Notes: generated from the sequence alone by a model not told the origin. Positions 34,985-44,236 are shown, counted from the first letter of the stretch. The stretch is DNA of 61,962 bases from MADRE2 sp964397015 (GCA_964397015.1 CAYNHL010000005.1:1-61962), one strand, 5' to 3'. Translations and numbers: made by a program.

Positions 34985-37900
34985 ATGACTGATTCTTCAT
35001 CAAAGTTCTGTCACCTGCATCTGCATACAGAATATTCACTGCTCGATGGTGCCATCCGGCTCGATGACCTTTTTGAGGCTTGCCGGCAATTCAACATGGA
35101 TTCGGTGGCCATCACCGATCACGGGACCATGTTCGGGGTGGCTCCGTTTGTCGAAAAGGCCGGCAAAGCTGGAATCAAGCCTGTTGTGGGGTGTGAAATG
35201 TATGTCGCCCCAAGGACCATTGATAAAAAAACTCCAATTGATAAAAAAGGGGTGTCCCACCTGGTACTGCTGGCCAAAAACAGGACCGGGTACGCCAATC
35301 TGTGCAAACTGGCCTCCATTGCCCAGCTCAAGGGTTTTTACTACCGACCCAGGGTAGACAGGGAACTGCTGGCCGAGTTTTCCGAAGGGTTGATTGCCAT
35401 GTCGGCCTGCCTCAAGGGCGAGATCCCCGGGCACATAATTAATGATAATTTTGATGCTGCCTTGAAAACATCCCGTTTTTTCCTGGAAACATTCGGAGAG
35501 GACAATTTTTTCCTGGAAGTCCAGGAAAACGGCATGACAGTCCAGGAAAAGGTCAACAAAGGATTGTTCGAACTGAGCCAGGCCCACGGCATTCCCATGG
35601 TTGCGACCAATGACTGCCACTACCTTTCCAAAGAGGACAAGCGGGCCCATGAGATTTTATTGTGCATACAGACCGGGGATACCCTTTACAATCAGGACCG
35701 GTTTAAATTTGATTCCGATCAGCTCTATTTCAAATCCGGCCCGGAAATGGTCCAGGCATTCGGTAAATTTCCCGGAGCCATAGAAAATACAGTTGAAATT
35801 GCCGGAAGATGTAACATTGAATTTGATGATAAAACATATCATTTTCCCCGGTATGCCATGGACAGCACTGCAACGGAGGATGAGCTTTTCAGGGACCGAG
35901 TATACCAGGGGTTTGAAGAAAAACTGGCACAGATAAAAAAAATCGATCCGGCCATTGATGAAAAACTTTATAGATCACGCCTTGAATATGAAATCAAGGT
36001 TATTTTGGACATGGGGTTTCCAGGCTATTTTCTTATCGTGGCGGATTTTATCGATCATTCCAGGAAAATCGGGGTTCCTGTGGGTCCCGGCAGGGGATCC
36101 GCCGCAGGCAGCATGGTGGCTTATGCACTTGGCATCACGGCATTGGACCCTATTGAACACGGCCTGATTTTTGAGCGCTTTCTCAATCCGTCCAGGATAT
36201 CCATGCCTGATATCGATGTGGATTTCTGTATCCAGGGACGGGACCAGGTGTACAAGTATGTAATAGACCGGTATGGCGGCGGGGAATATGTCTGCCAGAT
36301 CATCACGTTTGGAAAAATGAAGGCCAGGGCTGTCATCAGGGATGTGGGCAGGGCTTTAGGCGTTCCGCTGGCCCAGGTTGATGAAATTGCCAAGCTGATT
36401 CCCGAAACGGCCAAAAATCTTAAGTCCGCCATACAGGACGTTCAGCTGATCAAGGAAAAATGCAGCGAGTCAGATGAAAAGACACTGATGCTCGAAGCTT
36501 CCCTGCTGCTTGAAGGACTTCCGCGTCACGCCTCCACACATGCTGCAGGCGTGGTGATCTCGGATAAACCCCTGGTGGAATACCTGCCCCTTTTCAAGGG
36601 AAAGGAAGGGGAAACACTTACCCAGTTCGACATGAATTATGTTGAAAAAATCGGGCTGGTAAAGTTCGATTTTTTAGGGCTTCGGAACCTGACTGTCATC
36701 AAGAACTGCCTGGATCTCATAAGAGAGCAGCATGAAACCGTCCCTGATCTTGAAAACATAGGTCTTGACGATAAAAAAACCTTTGAGCTGCTTCAGCATG
36801 CCGATACCACAGGAGTATTCCAGCTGGAAAGTTCAGGGATGAAGGATTTGATTTCACGGCTCAAGCCTGCCGACTTTTCCGATATTGTAGCCCTTGTTGC
36901 CCTTTACAGGCCAGGTCCGCTGGACAGCGGCATGGCCGACACTTACGTGGAGCGCAAGCACGGAAGAGAATCCGTCACCTATCTTTTTCCTGAGCTCGAG
37001 GATATCTTGAAGGAAACCTACGGGGTGATCCTCTACCAGGAACAGGTCATGAAAATTGCGGTTGCCCTGGCCAGTTACACCATGGCCGATGCTGACGGTC
37101 TCAGGAAGGCCATGGGCAAGAAAAAAGTGGACATGATGCAGACCCACAGGGAATTGTTCCTGGCCGGAGCACAGAAAAACAACCTTGATCCTGATAAAGC
37201 CAGACAGGTTTTTGACTTGATGGAAAAATTCGGCGGCTACGGTTTCAATAAATCACATTCCGCTGCCTATGCCCTTATTTCCTATCAGACTGCTTTTTTA
37301 AAGGCCAATTATACCCTGGAGTTTTTCGCTGCCCTCATGACCAGTGAAATGAACAATACAGACAGCGTGATCAAGTATATGGAAGAGTGCCGCTCCCATG
37401 ACATAAGGGTACTGCCGCCGGATATCAATGAAAGCGATGTCAAGTTCACCGTGGACAAAAACAATATACGTTTTGCACTTGCCGCCGTGAAAAACGTGGG
37501 TGAGGCAGCTATCGAGTCCATTATAGAGGCCAGGAATGAAAATGGCAGGTTTTCATCCATCTATGATTTCTGTGAGAATGTCAATTTGTGGAAAGTGAAC
37601 AAAAAAGTGGTTGAATCCTTGATCAAGTGCGGGGCATTCGACAGTACCGGGGCGGCTCGCAGCCAGATGATGGCGGTTATGGAAGATGCACTGGAACACG
37701 GAGCCAGAATCCAGCGGGAAAAGGCGGACAACCAGATGGATCTTTTTGCAGATTCCGATCTCGGAGCCGCTGTGCCGGCCAGTATCCCCAAGCTCCCTGC
37801 AATTGACGAGTGGGAAGAAAATGAACTTTTAGCCATGGAAAAGGAAACCCTTGGCTTTTATATGTCCGGACATCCGCTGAACCGTTATGAATCCATAATC

Positions 37901-38521
37901 CAGACCTATTCAGACGTGACATCCGTAACTGTCCAGGAGGCATCGGACGGTAAAGTGATCCGAATAGGCGGCGTCATCAAGCCGTTGAAGCTTCACAAGA
38001 CCAAAAAAGGCGATATGATGGCCTTTGCCATGGTCGAGGACATGACGGGCCATATTGAAGTGGTGGTTTTCCCAAATCTTTATGTTGCGGTAAATGATCT
38101 TCTTGCCCAGGAGGCCATTGTGATCTGCGAAGCCCAGGTGCAGAAAACGGAAAGTTCGGTCAAGCTGATAGCCGAGAAAATAATCCCCATTGACAATGCC
38201 GCCATGGAATGGACCAAATCCTGTATCATTCACATCGAGAGTGACCCGGTAGGGGAAAAAGATCCTGAAGACCTGCTTTCGGAATTGAAACAGATTTTTC
38301 TGGCCCATAAGGGAGAATGTGTCACCTGTCTGAATATCAGGCAGGCGGACGGCTCCGCTGTCATGGTCCAGCTGTCGGACGACTACAAGGTTGCCTGTAC
38401 GCGCTCGTTTGTCCGCAAAGTCAAGAAGGCGGCCGGTCCTGACAGTATTGAAACCACGTGTGCGCCTGTCCGGCAGAAGCCTGACAAAAAAAAATGGGGG
38501 CGCAGCAAAAAAAGCCGTTAA
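34985..38521 (+). CDS. dnaE: DNA polymerase III subunit alpha
   Basis: The 1178-residue replicative polymerase. It starts with the PHP domain (HLHLHTEYSLLDGAIRL at about 10-26), then the polymerase core with GPGRGSAAGSMVAYALGI and the catalytic PDIDVDF, the HASTHAAGVVIS segment, a helix-hairpin-helix region, and an OB-fold domain (VIRIGGVIKPLKLHKTKKGDMMAF) near residues 995-1018. Length fits DnaE1. Its last bases overlap the convergent BON-domain lipoprotein gene by four. Confidence 0.96.
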   Translation: MTDSSSKFCHLHLHTEYSLLDGAIRLDDLFEACRQFNMDSVAITDHGTMFGVAPFVEKAGKAGIKPVVGCEMYVAPRTIDKKTPIDKKGVSHLVLLAKNRTGYANLCKLASIAQLKGFYYRPRVDRELLAEFSEGLIAMSACLKGEIPGHIINDNFDAALKTSRFFLETFGEDNFFLEVQENGMTVQEKVNKGLFELSQAHGIPMVATNDCHYLSKEDKRAHEILLCIQTGDTLYNQDRFKFDSDQLYFKSGPEMVQAFGKFPGAIENTVEIAGRCNIEFDDKTYHFPRYAMDSTATEDELFRDRVYQGFEEKLAQIKKIDPAIDEKLYRSRLEYEIKVILDMGFPGYFLIVADFIDHSRKIGVPVGPGRGSAAGSMVAYALGITALDPIEHGLIFERFLNPSRISMPDIDVDFCIQGRDQVYKYVIDRYGGGEYVCQIITFGKMKARAVIRDVGRALGVPLAQVDEIAKLIPETAKNLKSAIQDVQLIKEKCSESDEKTLMLEASLLLEGLPRHASTHAAGVVISDKPLVEYLPLFKGKEGETLTQFDMNYVEKIGLVKFDFLGLRNLTVIKNCLDLIREQHETVPDLENIGLDDKKTFELLQHADTTGVFQLESSGMKDLISRLKPADFSDIVALVALYRPGPLDSGMADTYVERKHGRESVTYLFPELEDILKETYGVILYQEQVMKIAVALASYTMADADGLRKAMGKKKVDMMQTHRELFLAGAQKNNLDPDKARQVFDLMEKFGGYGFNKSHSAAYALISYQTAFLKANYTLEFFAALMTSEMNNTDSVIKYMEECRSHDIRVLPPDINESDVKFTVDKNNIRFALAAVKNVGEAAIESIIEARNENGRFSSIYDFCENVNLWKVNKKVVESLIKCGAFDSTGAARSQMMAVMEDALEHGARIQREKADNQMDLFADSDLGAAVPASIPKLPAIDEWEENELLAMEKETLGFYMSGHPLNRYESIIQTYSDVTSVTVQEASDGKVIRIGGVIKPLKLHKTKKGDMMAFAMVEDMTGHIEVVVFPNLYVAVNDLLAQEAIVICEAQVQKTESSVKLIAEKIIPIDNAAMEWTKSCIIHIESDPVGEKDPEDLLSELKQIFLAHKGECVTCLNIRQADGSAVMVQLSDDYKVACTRSFVRKVKKAAGPDSIETTCAPVRQKPDKKKWGRSKKSR

Positions 38522-39099
38522 CCGCCGATACTGATATTGTCCACAATCCTTACGGACCCTGCGGTCTGCCGTACTATCGACAATACAGTGTTCTTTTCCT
38601 CCGTGGTCCTGACTGCACCACCGAGAGTCACTACGTTATTGTTGACATCCACGTCTATATTCAGGGACTTGACGTCTGGATGGCGGATCAGGGCTGTTTT
38701 GATACGGCTGCCGAGTATCAGGTCATCCAGTTTCTGCCCGGCGCTGGTCTGTCCTATAGCCAGCTGGTTTTCGACCCGGCTGACACCTTTGACACCACGG
38801 GCAATGTTTGAAGCCATGCGTTTCTGGGCATCGGACTCGACCACACCGACCAGGAATACAACCGAATTTACCACGTTTACATCGATATGCCGCGCCTTTA
38901 CCAGTTTGTCCTTGATCAGGCCGGTTTTCACCTTGGTGGACAGGATTGAATCATCCAGCATGGTACCGGAAGACCGTTCATCAGTGGCAACCTTGTATCC
39001 TCCAACAGCTGCTCCGCCGATAACTGCCGGAGCACAGGACTGCAATAACCAGATCGATGCACACATCATTATTATCAATATAAACTTCATTTTTTTCAT
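38518..39099 (-). CDS. BON-domain lipoprotein (YraP/DolP-like)
   Basis: A 193-residue envelope lipoprotein. A signal peptide MKKMKFILIIMMCASIWLLQ is followed by a lipobox-like LLQSC, with Cys22 as the lipidation site. Two BON domains follow (about 51-118 and 127-193; DDSILSTKVKTGLIKDK... and LDDLILGSRIKTALIRHPD...), each with the typical IDVxVxNxVVxLxGxV pattern. DolP/YraP supports outer-membrane integrity in E. coli; a similar role is inferred. The next gene downstream on the same strand is unrelated; upstream 23 bases away is the 89-residue membrane gene. Confidence 0.87.
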   Translation of the reverse strand: MKKMKFILIIMMCASIWLLQSCAPAVIGGAAVGGYKVATDERSSGTMLDDSILSTKVKTGLIKDKLVKARHIDVNVVNSVVFLVGVVESDAQKRMASNIARGVKGVSRVENQLAIGQTSAGQKLDDLILGSRIKTALIRHPDVKSLNIDVDVNNNVVTLGGAVRTTEEKNTVLSIVRQTAGSVRIVDNISIGG

Positions 39100-39122
39100 T
39101 GTCTTTTACTCCATTGGTTTTT

Positions 39123-39392
39123 TTATTCAAAATCATCAAGGTCAATATTGTCCAGATCGGACAGGTCCATATCCTTTAGCAGATCATCTTCTTTTTCAAG
39201 CTGCCGGGTGATTTTGGTTGAAGGCTGTCCAGGAGGTTTTTTTCTGCTGCCGGCACTCCGGCTTTTTAACAGCCTGCCGGTTTTTTTTCTTTTGCTGCTG
39301 ATGAAACTCATAATCCCCGTGACCAGCAGATAACCGATTCCGGCAAGGTTAAGGGCAATAATTATAATACCGATGGTTTTTTTTAGCAGCAT
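39123..39392 (-). CDS. small membrane protein with acidic tail, unknown function
   Basis: An 89-residue protein with one N-terminal helix (about 6-28, GIIIIALNLAGIGYLLVTGIM), a basic middle (SSKRKKTGRLLKSRSAGSRKK) and a strongly acidic C terminus (DMDLSDLDNIDLDDFE). It is likely anchored with the tail in the cytoplasm. It is not recognised. It precedes the BON lipoprotein gene by 23 bases on the same strand, and the two could be co-transcribed. Confidence 0.6.
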   Translation of the reverse strand: MLLKKTIGIIIIALNLAGIGYLLVTGIMSFISSKRKKTGRLLKSRSAGSRKKPPGQPSTKITRQLEKEDDLLKDMDLSDLDNIDLDDFE

Positions 39393-39418
39393 AATGTCAC
39401 TATTACAGGGCTAATTAT

Positions 39419-39447
39419 TTGACGTCAATCATTTTTGCGTTTATATA
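39419..39447 (+). promoter_or_regulatory. promoter of the DjlA-like gene
   Basis: TTGACG (39419-39424), 17 bases, TATATA (39442-39447), about 75 bases before the ATG at 39525. Good match in a divergent intergenic region. Confidence 0.55.
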
Positions 39448-39524
39448 TAATCTTTACCAGGGATTCAAGAGTTAAGATTTTAAGGACACAATTGTCTTCA
39501 GGCATACAGTAAAAGGAATGTTTT

Positions 39525-40289
39525 ATGAGCTGGATTGGAAAAATGATAGGCGGTACCATAGGATTTGCCATCGGAGGACCCATCGGTGCCATTGCCGGAG
39601 CGGCCTTTGGCCATACATTCGTTGACAGGAACGAAGATGCTTATCTATCGGCACCATCAGAAAAAATGGGACAGTTGTCCAGTAACGAGGAAGCACAGCT
39701 GATTTTCTTCACTGCCGCTTTTTCCATGCTGGCCAAACTGTGCAAAGCGGACGGCAGGGTGTCTGAAAGTGAAATCACCACCATTGATAATTTCATGAAA
39801 AATGAGCTGCAGCTGGACGCGGCGACCCGGGAATCAGCCAGGAACATTTTCAGACAGGCTGTTCAGTCAACTGATCCGTTCGAAGCATATGCCCATCAAT
39901 TTTATGCGGCATTCAGGCACCAGCCCCGGATTATCGAATTGATGATGGATATAATGCTCAGGGTCTCCAATGCGGACGGGAATATCACAAACAATGAAGA
40001 ACAGCTCCTGCATACCGCAAGACAGATATTCAATATATCCGAAACTGAATATGAAAGGCTCAAATCAAAATATATCCGGTCTTCCAGCAGGTATTACTCG
40101 GTATTGAAATGCAGTGAAAATGCATCCAACGAAGAGATCAAAAAGCAATACAGGAAACTTGTGACCGAATATCATCCTGATAAAATCCAGGCCAAGGGAC
40201 TGCCTGAAGAATTTGTAACCTTTGCCAATGACCGGTTCAAGGAAATCCAGGAAGCCTATGACAATATCAAAAAAGAACGCGGGTTTTAG
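39525..40289 (+). CDS. djlA: DjlA-like co-chaperone (TerB-type domain plus J domain)
   Basis: A 254-residue protein. The N terminus (about 4-31) is a glycine-rich hydrophobic segment typical of DjlA-like membrane insertion (GGTIGFAIGGPIGAIAGAAFGH). A TerB-like all-helical domain (about 55-175; with AKLCKADGRVSESEI and RVSNADGNITNNEE repeated acidic motifs) is followed by a C-terminal J domain with the HPD tripeptide in TEYHPDK. It should bring DnaK to the membrane. The architecture matches DjlA, although it is shorter than the E. coli protein. It is monocistronic. Confidence 0.87.
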   Translation: MSWIGKMIGGTIGFAIGGPIGAIAGAAFGHTFVDRNEDAYLSAPSEKMGQLSSNEEAQLIFFTAAFSMLAKLCKADGRVSESEITTIDNFMKNELQLDAATRESARNIFRQAVQSTDPFEAYAHQFYAAFRHQPRIIELMMDIMLRVSNADGNITNNEEQLLHTARQIFNISETEYERLKSKYIRSSSRYYSVLKCSENASNEEIKKQYRKLVTEYHPDKIQAKGLPEEFVTFANDRFKEIQEAYDNIKKERGF

Positions 40290-40292
40290 TTT

Positions 40293-41354
40293 TTAAAACA
40301 GCCCTTTTTCCTTTGCAATTGCCATATAGGTTTCAACGATATTTTTTGGTGGATCGATCCGGTCTCCTTCCGGCCGTTCAACCATGGATATGCTGTCAAA
40401 ATCACATCTTGTATGGCATAGCCCGCATCCGATGCACCGGTCTGTTGTGACTGACGCGGTATGATCATCTGCCATCTCTATGGCTGTCATGGGACAGATG
40501 TCAATGCATTCCCCGCAGCCGGTGCAGTTGTCAGGATCTATTTGCGCATGGTAATTCGAACTGACAATCTTTCCAGGCACGTCATATGTCTTCAGATTTT
40601 TGAGTATCTGGCAGCAGCAGGAGCAGCAAAGACACATATTGATAGGTTTCTGGGCATTGGACGGCTGTATCACAAGGCCGTTCCTGATGCCGTTGTGCAG
40701 TATTTCGACGGCTTCGTCCTGTGAGATGACACGGCCGACGTTACGGCGTTCATAAATGTGGGCGCCTCCGCCGAAAACAAGACAGGTTTCAACAGGCTTG
40801 TCACACCCTTTTTCCATGATATGGTGTTCTTTTCTGCAGATGCAGGGAGCCACCACAATCCTGGACTGGGAGCGTATAAGGGATTCTGCCTCTTCATAAT
40901 CCATTATGTCCATCTGTGTATTGATGGACTGTGCTACCGGCACCACCCTAAGCTGCTTGGTCTTGAGGTTGAACTGTTCTTTTGTCAAATAGGGCACATA
41001 TTCGTTGAAATCTTTTATCAGCTCCTTTGTCAGCGTATTGACCTGGTATTCCCATATGCCGACGACAAAATTCAACAGCATGAAGGTATTTTCACCGTTT
41101 CTTTCAATGTGGACTATCAGTCCTTTTTCTCCCATTTCCTTTAACAAAGGCTCTATTTGTGAAGCAACCCGCCCGGTTCTGTCTGCAATTGCCTTAGCGG
41201 TTTCAGGCATCATTATCAAATCGGTGCACAAGCCGGCCTGTTCAGGGGTGAACAGTTGCTTTAAAATTCTCAATTCAACGCCGGTTGGTGTTTTCGGAAA
41301 GCCGCCCGGTGTATTCTCCAGGTGCCCGGCAAGTTTTTCATAAACATCTTCCAT
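40293..41354 (-). CDS. winged-helix / multi-cluster ferredoxin protein
   Basis: A 353-residue iron-sulfur protein. Residues about 25-95 look like a winged-helix DNA-binding or MarR-like domain. A Cys cluster follows at 171, 173, 184 and 191, then an unusual run CLCCSCCC at 241-248, and two ferredoxin motifs at 277-287 (CTGCGECIDICP) and 307-317 (CIGCGLCHTRCD, where the usual following Pro is Asp). Homologues occur in anaerobes as uncharacterised 4Fe-4S proteins. No signal peptide is seen. It is the last gene of the NIL-ferredoxin, mnmA, mtaB operon, one base after mtaB, and is convergent with the DjlA-like gene. Confidence 0.75.
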   Translation of the reverse strand: MEDVYEKLAGHLENTPGGFPKTPTGVELRILKQLFTPEQAGLCTDLIMMPETAKAIADRTGRVASQIEPLLKEMGEKGLIVHIERNGENTFMLLNFVVGIWEYQVNTLTKELIKDFNEYVPYLTKEQFNLKTKQLRVVPVAQSINTQMDIMDYEEAESLIRSQSRIVVAPCICRKEHHIMEKGCDKPVETCLVFGGGAHIYERRNVGRVISQDEAVEILHNGIRNGLVIQPSNAQKPINMCLCCSCCCQILKNLKTYDVPGKIVSSNYHAQIDPDNCTGCGECIDICPMTAIEMADDHTASVTTDRCIGCGLCHTRCDFDSISMVERPEGDRIDPPKNIVETYMAIAKEKGLF

Positions 41355-41355
41355 A

Positions 41356-42702
41356 TCACGTATCTCCTTTAGATGATGGTATCACGGTTCCCGTTACTTT
41401 CAGGTTGTCATCCACGGATTCTGGAACGACAGGGACCACGCTGCCTTCGAGTCCCAATGTTTCTGTGTCCAGAAGAATGGACAGGTAATTGTCTGTAATG
41501 GCAGTATAACAATTGGTTTTAACGTCCTTTTTATGCTGCACCAGGCCTTCAAGCTCCTGGTGCAGATTTTTTTCAATAAATTGTCTGCGTTTGAGCCTGC
41601 CAAGTTCACGCAGTCTTGCGCACCTGCTTTTTATGGTTTCCGGATGGACATGATCTTTGAAATGATATGCCCTGGTGCCTTTTCTCGCAGAGTATGGAAA
41701 AACATGAAAATAGGATATATCGAGTTGTTCAACAAGGGAAAAGGTATTTTCAAATGCTGTATTGTCCTCTCCTGGAAAACCGACCATTATATCCACGCCA
41801 ATACACACGTTTTTGAGTTGATCCTGGATACGTTCGACGCTATTTTTGAAAAACTGAGTGTTGTAGGGACGTTTCATGTTTTTTAAAATGCCGTCATCCC
41901 CGCTTTGGAGCGGGATGTGGAAATGGTTGCATATCATGGCATTGTTTTTTACCAGCCGGATCAGTTCATCCGTTATTTCCACGGGTTCAATGGAACTCAA
42001 GCGAATCCGGTGAACGGGATTTTCATCCAGGATACGGTTCAAGAGAGCCGCAAGGGACATGGATGGCTCAAAATCCTGTCCATAAAGTCCTGTATGGATT
42101 CCAGTCAATATGACTTCCCTGTAACCCTGGCTGTTCAATGCATGCAGATGGGCCAGGACATCACTGGCAGCCATGCTTCGGCTCTTTCCCCTGGCATAGG
42201 GAACAATACAGTAAGTGCAGAAAGCATTGCAGCCATCCTGGATTTTCAGATAGGCCCGGGTCATGTCTCCCAGGACTGCCGGCGGGAATAATTCAAACCG
42301 GTTTGACGGACATACAGAAAGCATGGAAGGGCTGCTGGCTTCCGGCGGCGGGGTAATGGAAGGCGAGGGCGATACAATATCCTGTGCTATCCGGTACTTG
42401 TCTGCATTGCCTGCAACGACATCCACACCTTCAATTGCCTGTATCTGGTCCGGGTTGACCTGGGCGTGACATCCGGTAACCCATACGGCTGCTCCTGGAT
42501 TCTGCCGGATAAGTCTCCTGATGGCCTGCCGGGACTGCATGGCCGCCTTGGCCGTTACTGCGCAGGTGTTGATAATACAGATATCCGCTCCATGATCCCC
42601 CTGCTGCGGTTCAATTCCCTGTCTGACAAGCTGGTTGGAAATCCCGTCGGATTCATACTGGTTGACCTTGCAGCCTAAGGTTTTTATGATAAAAGTTGTC
42701 AT
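41356..42702 (-). CDS. mtaB: tRNA t6A37 methylthiotransferase MtaB
   Basis: A 448-residue radical-SAM enzyme converting t6A37 to ms2t6A in tRNA. The N-terminal MTTase domain carries Cys11 (TLGCKVNQYES), Cys47 and Cys78 for one cluster; the radical SAM site is GCNAFCTYCIVPYARG. FMVGFPGEDNTAF-type sequence and the C-terminal TRAM region complete the family. The motif KTLGCKVNQYESD separates MtaB from MiaB/RimO. It overlaps the upstream mnmA by four bases. Confidence 0.92.
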   Translation of the reverse strand: MTTFIIKTLGCKVNQYESDGISNQLVRQGIEPQQGDHGADICIINTCAVTAKAAMQSRQAIRRLIRQNPGAAVWVTGCHAQVNPDQIQAIEGVDVVAGNADKYRIAQDIVSPSPSITPPPEASSPSMLSVCPSNRFELFPPAVLGDMTRAYLKIQDGCNAFCTYCIVPYARGKSRSMAASDVLAHLHALNSQGYREVILTGIHTGLYGQDFEPSMSLAALLNRILDENPVHRIRLSSIEPVEITDELIRLVKNNAMICNHFHIPLQSGDDGILKNMKRPYNTQFFKNSVERIQDQLKNVCIGVDIMVGFPGEDNTAFENTFSLVEQLDISYFHVFPYSARKGTRAYHFKDHVHPETIKSRCARLRELGRLKRRQFIEKNLHQELEGLVQHKKDVKTNCYTAITDNYLSILLDTETLGLEGSVVPVVPESVDDNLKVTGTVIPSSKGDT

Positions 42703-43736
42703 TGGATAAAACCTGCTCCGAGCACCCGGTTTTCACGGTAAAACACAGCGCCCTGGCCCGGTGTGACTGCCATCTGGGGCTGATCGAATATTACCCGGCC
42801 CTTGTCCCCCTTGTTTTCAAAATAGAGCATGGACGGGCACGGCCTGTGGGTGGACCTGATCTTGACATCCACCCGGCAGCTGTTTTGGGGCTCTTCATTC
42901 CATGCAAGATTCACTATGCCGGCTTTGTTAGAAAACAGATCCTGTTTAAAACATACCACCAGGCGGTTGCGGACCACATCGATTTCTTTCACATAATAAG
43001 GCTGTTGTGCCGGACAGTTGATGCCCCTGCGCTGACCTATTGTAAATGCGTGCAATCCATTATGCTGTCCGATAACCTGGCCGGACAAGGTGACTATGTC
43101 ACCGGGCCCTGGAGGGGATTCAAGCCGTGAAGCAACAAACGCACTGGTATCGTTTCCCGGAATAAAACAGACATCCTGGCTTTCCTTTACACAGACAGGC
43201 GACAGGTTGAATGACCTGGCGGTCTCTTTGACCTGTGATTTGGTCAGGCCGGCCAGGGGAAACATGACATATGCCATCTGGCCGGAAGATAAAAAGGAAA
43301 GAAAGTAGCTTTGATCCTTTACCGGGTCTTTTCCTTTTACAAGACTAAAAGAATCCACTCCTTTGAGAGTCTTTTTGACGATTCCCGCATAATGGCCTGT
43401 TGCAAGGAAATCAGCGCCCTGTGATCTGACAAGGGTCAAAAGGTGACCGAATTTAATGTCCCGGTTGCATACAAGGCATGGATTGGGGGTTTTTCCGTTT
43501 TTGTAGGAATTGACAAAATAATCCACCACCTGTTCCTGAAACCGTGACGAAAGGTCAATTGTCTGTATGTCCATGCCAAGAACATCCTTTAACCTGTCGA
43601 TGTCAGGCGGCGTTTTTTCATATCCGGTCACAAAATGGATGCCGGTTACATCATATGCCTGTTTTTTAAGCAGGAAAGCGGCAACCATGGAGTCGATACC
43701 GCCGCTTAACGCTACTGCCACTGTTTTTGAGGACAT
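42699..43736 (-). CDS. mnmA: tRNA-specific 2-thiouridylase MnmA
   Basis: A 345-residue ATP-pyrophosphatase making s2U34 in tRNA for Lys, Glu and Gln. The PP-loop is VALSGGIDSMVAA (7-19). Catalytic cysteines correspond to Cys90 in NPCLVCNRDIKFG and Cys190 in SQDVCFIPG. The extra Cys87 makes a CxxC; MnmA/TtuA-type enzymes with this arrangement have been reported to carry a [4Fe-4S] cluster, which may apply here. The stop abuts the NIL-ferredoxin gene and the start overlaps its stop by one base. Confidence 0.93.
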   Translation of the reverse strand: MSSKTVAVALSGGIDSMVAAFLLKKQAYDVTGIHFVTGYEKTPPDIDRLKDVLGMDIQTIDLSSRFQEQVVDYFVNSYKNGKTPNPCLVCNRDIKFGHLLTLVRSQGADFLATGHYAGIVKKTLKGVDSFSLVKGKDPVKDQSYFLSFLSSGQMAYVMFPLAGLTKSQVKETARSFNLSPVCVKESQDVCFIPGNDTSAFVASRLESPPGPGDIVTLSGQVIGQHNGLHAFTIGQRRGINCPAQQPYYVKEIDVVRNRLVVCFKQDLFSNKAGIVNLAWNEEPQNSCRVDVKIRSTHRPCPSMLYFENKGDKGRVIFDQPQMAVTPGQGAVFYRENRVLGAGFIQ

Positions 43737-44164
43737 CAGAACATGGTTTCAGGGGTCTTGGAGTAAAGCCCCATGGCCCGGGTGGGGCAAGTAAGGATGC
43801 ACAGTTCACAGACACTGCATTTTTCCTTGTCAAAAACCACTTCCATTTCAGGCCGGCGGATATAAAGGGCCATGGTCGGGCATACTGCAGTGCAGGCACC
43901 GCAATGGGTACACTTTTCGACATCCTTCCAGATTTCCTGTTCAGGAGAACTGACGGTCACTCCCTGTGATTTCAGGTACTTGACGCCCTGTGTAAATCCC
44001 GGCCTGGTCCCGGACAGCTCCAGTACCATAAAACCTTCTTTTTCATTGGATATCCTGGCCTGGAGAATATTGAACACCAGATCGAATTTTATGGTCAGCT
44101 GACAGACAATGGCTTTCTGTGCCACTTCCGGCGGAAAATGAAGGATTATCAACTTTGAATACAC
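43736..44164 (-). CDS. NIL-domain ferredoxin
   Basis: A 142-residue protein with an N-terminal NIL domain (about 1-72; YSKLIILHFPPEVAQ opens it) and two [4Fe-4S] motifs at Cys85/88/91/95 and Cys116/119/122/126. In methanogens and some anaerobes, NIL-ferredoxins serve in sulfur insertion, for example homocysteine formation. A GTG at 44164 with GGGAGAA six bases upstream fits family N termini; an ATG at 44179 and a TTG at 44194 lack ribosome sites. It heads the operon with mnmA, mtaB and the winged-helix ferredoxin, pointing to tRNA thiolation. Confidence 0.83.
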   Translation of the reverse strand: MYSKLIILHFPPEVAQKAIVCQLTIKFDLVFNILQARISNEKEGFMVLELSGTRPGFTQGVKYLKSQGVTVSSPEQEIWKDVEKCTHCGACTAVCPTMALYIRRPEMEVVFDKEKCSVCELCILTCPTRAMGLYSKTPETMF

Positions 44165-44190
44165 GGTGTTTTCTCCCATGTTTAAATAAA

Positions 44191-44236
44191 TCAACTTTCA
44201 GGCTTCAACGATGACCCCGCTTACTTCGAAAGTTGA
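44191..44236 (-). promoter_or_regulatory. inverted repeat in the NIL-ferredoxin/mnmA leader
   Basis: Minus-strand TCAACTTTC (44236-44228) and GAAAGTTGA (44199-44191) are a perfect nine-base inverted repeat, 28 bases apart, ending 27 bases before the GTG start. The loop contains a second GTTGA copy, so TCAAC can pair with either site. It could be an RNA switch or attenuator; no known class recognised. Confidence 0.4.
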
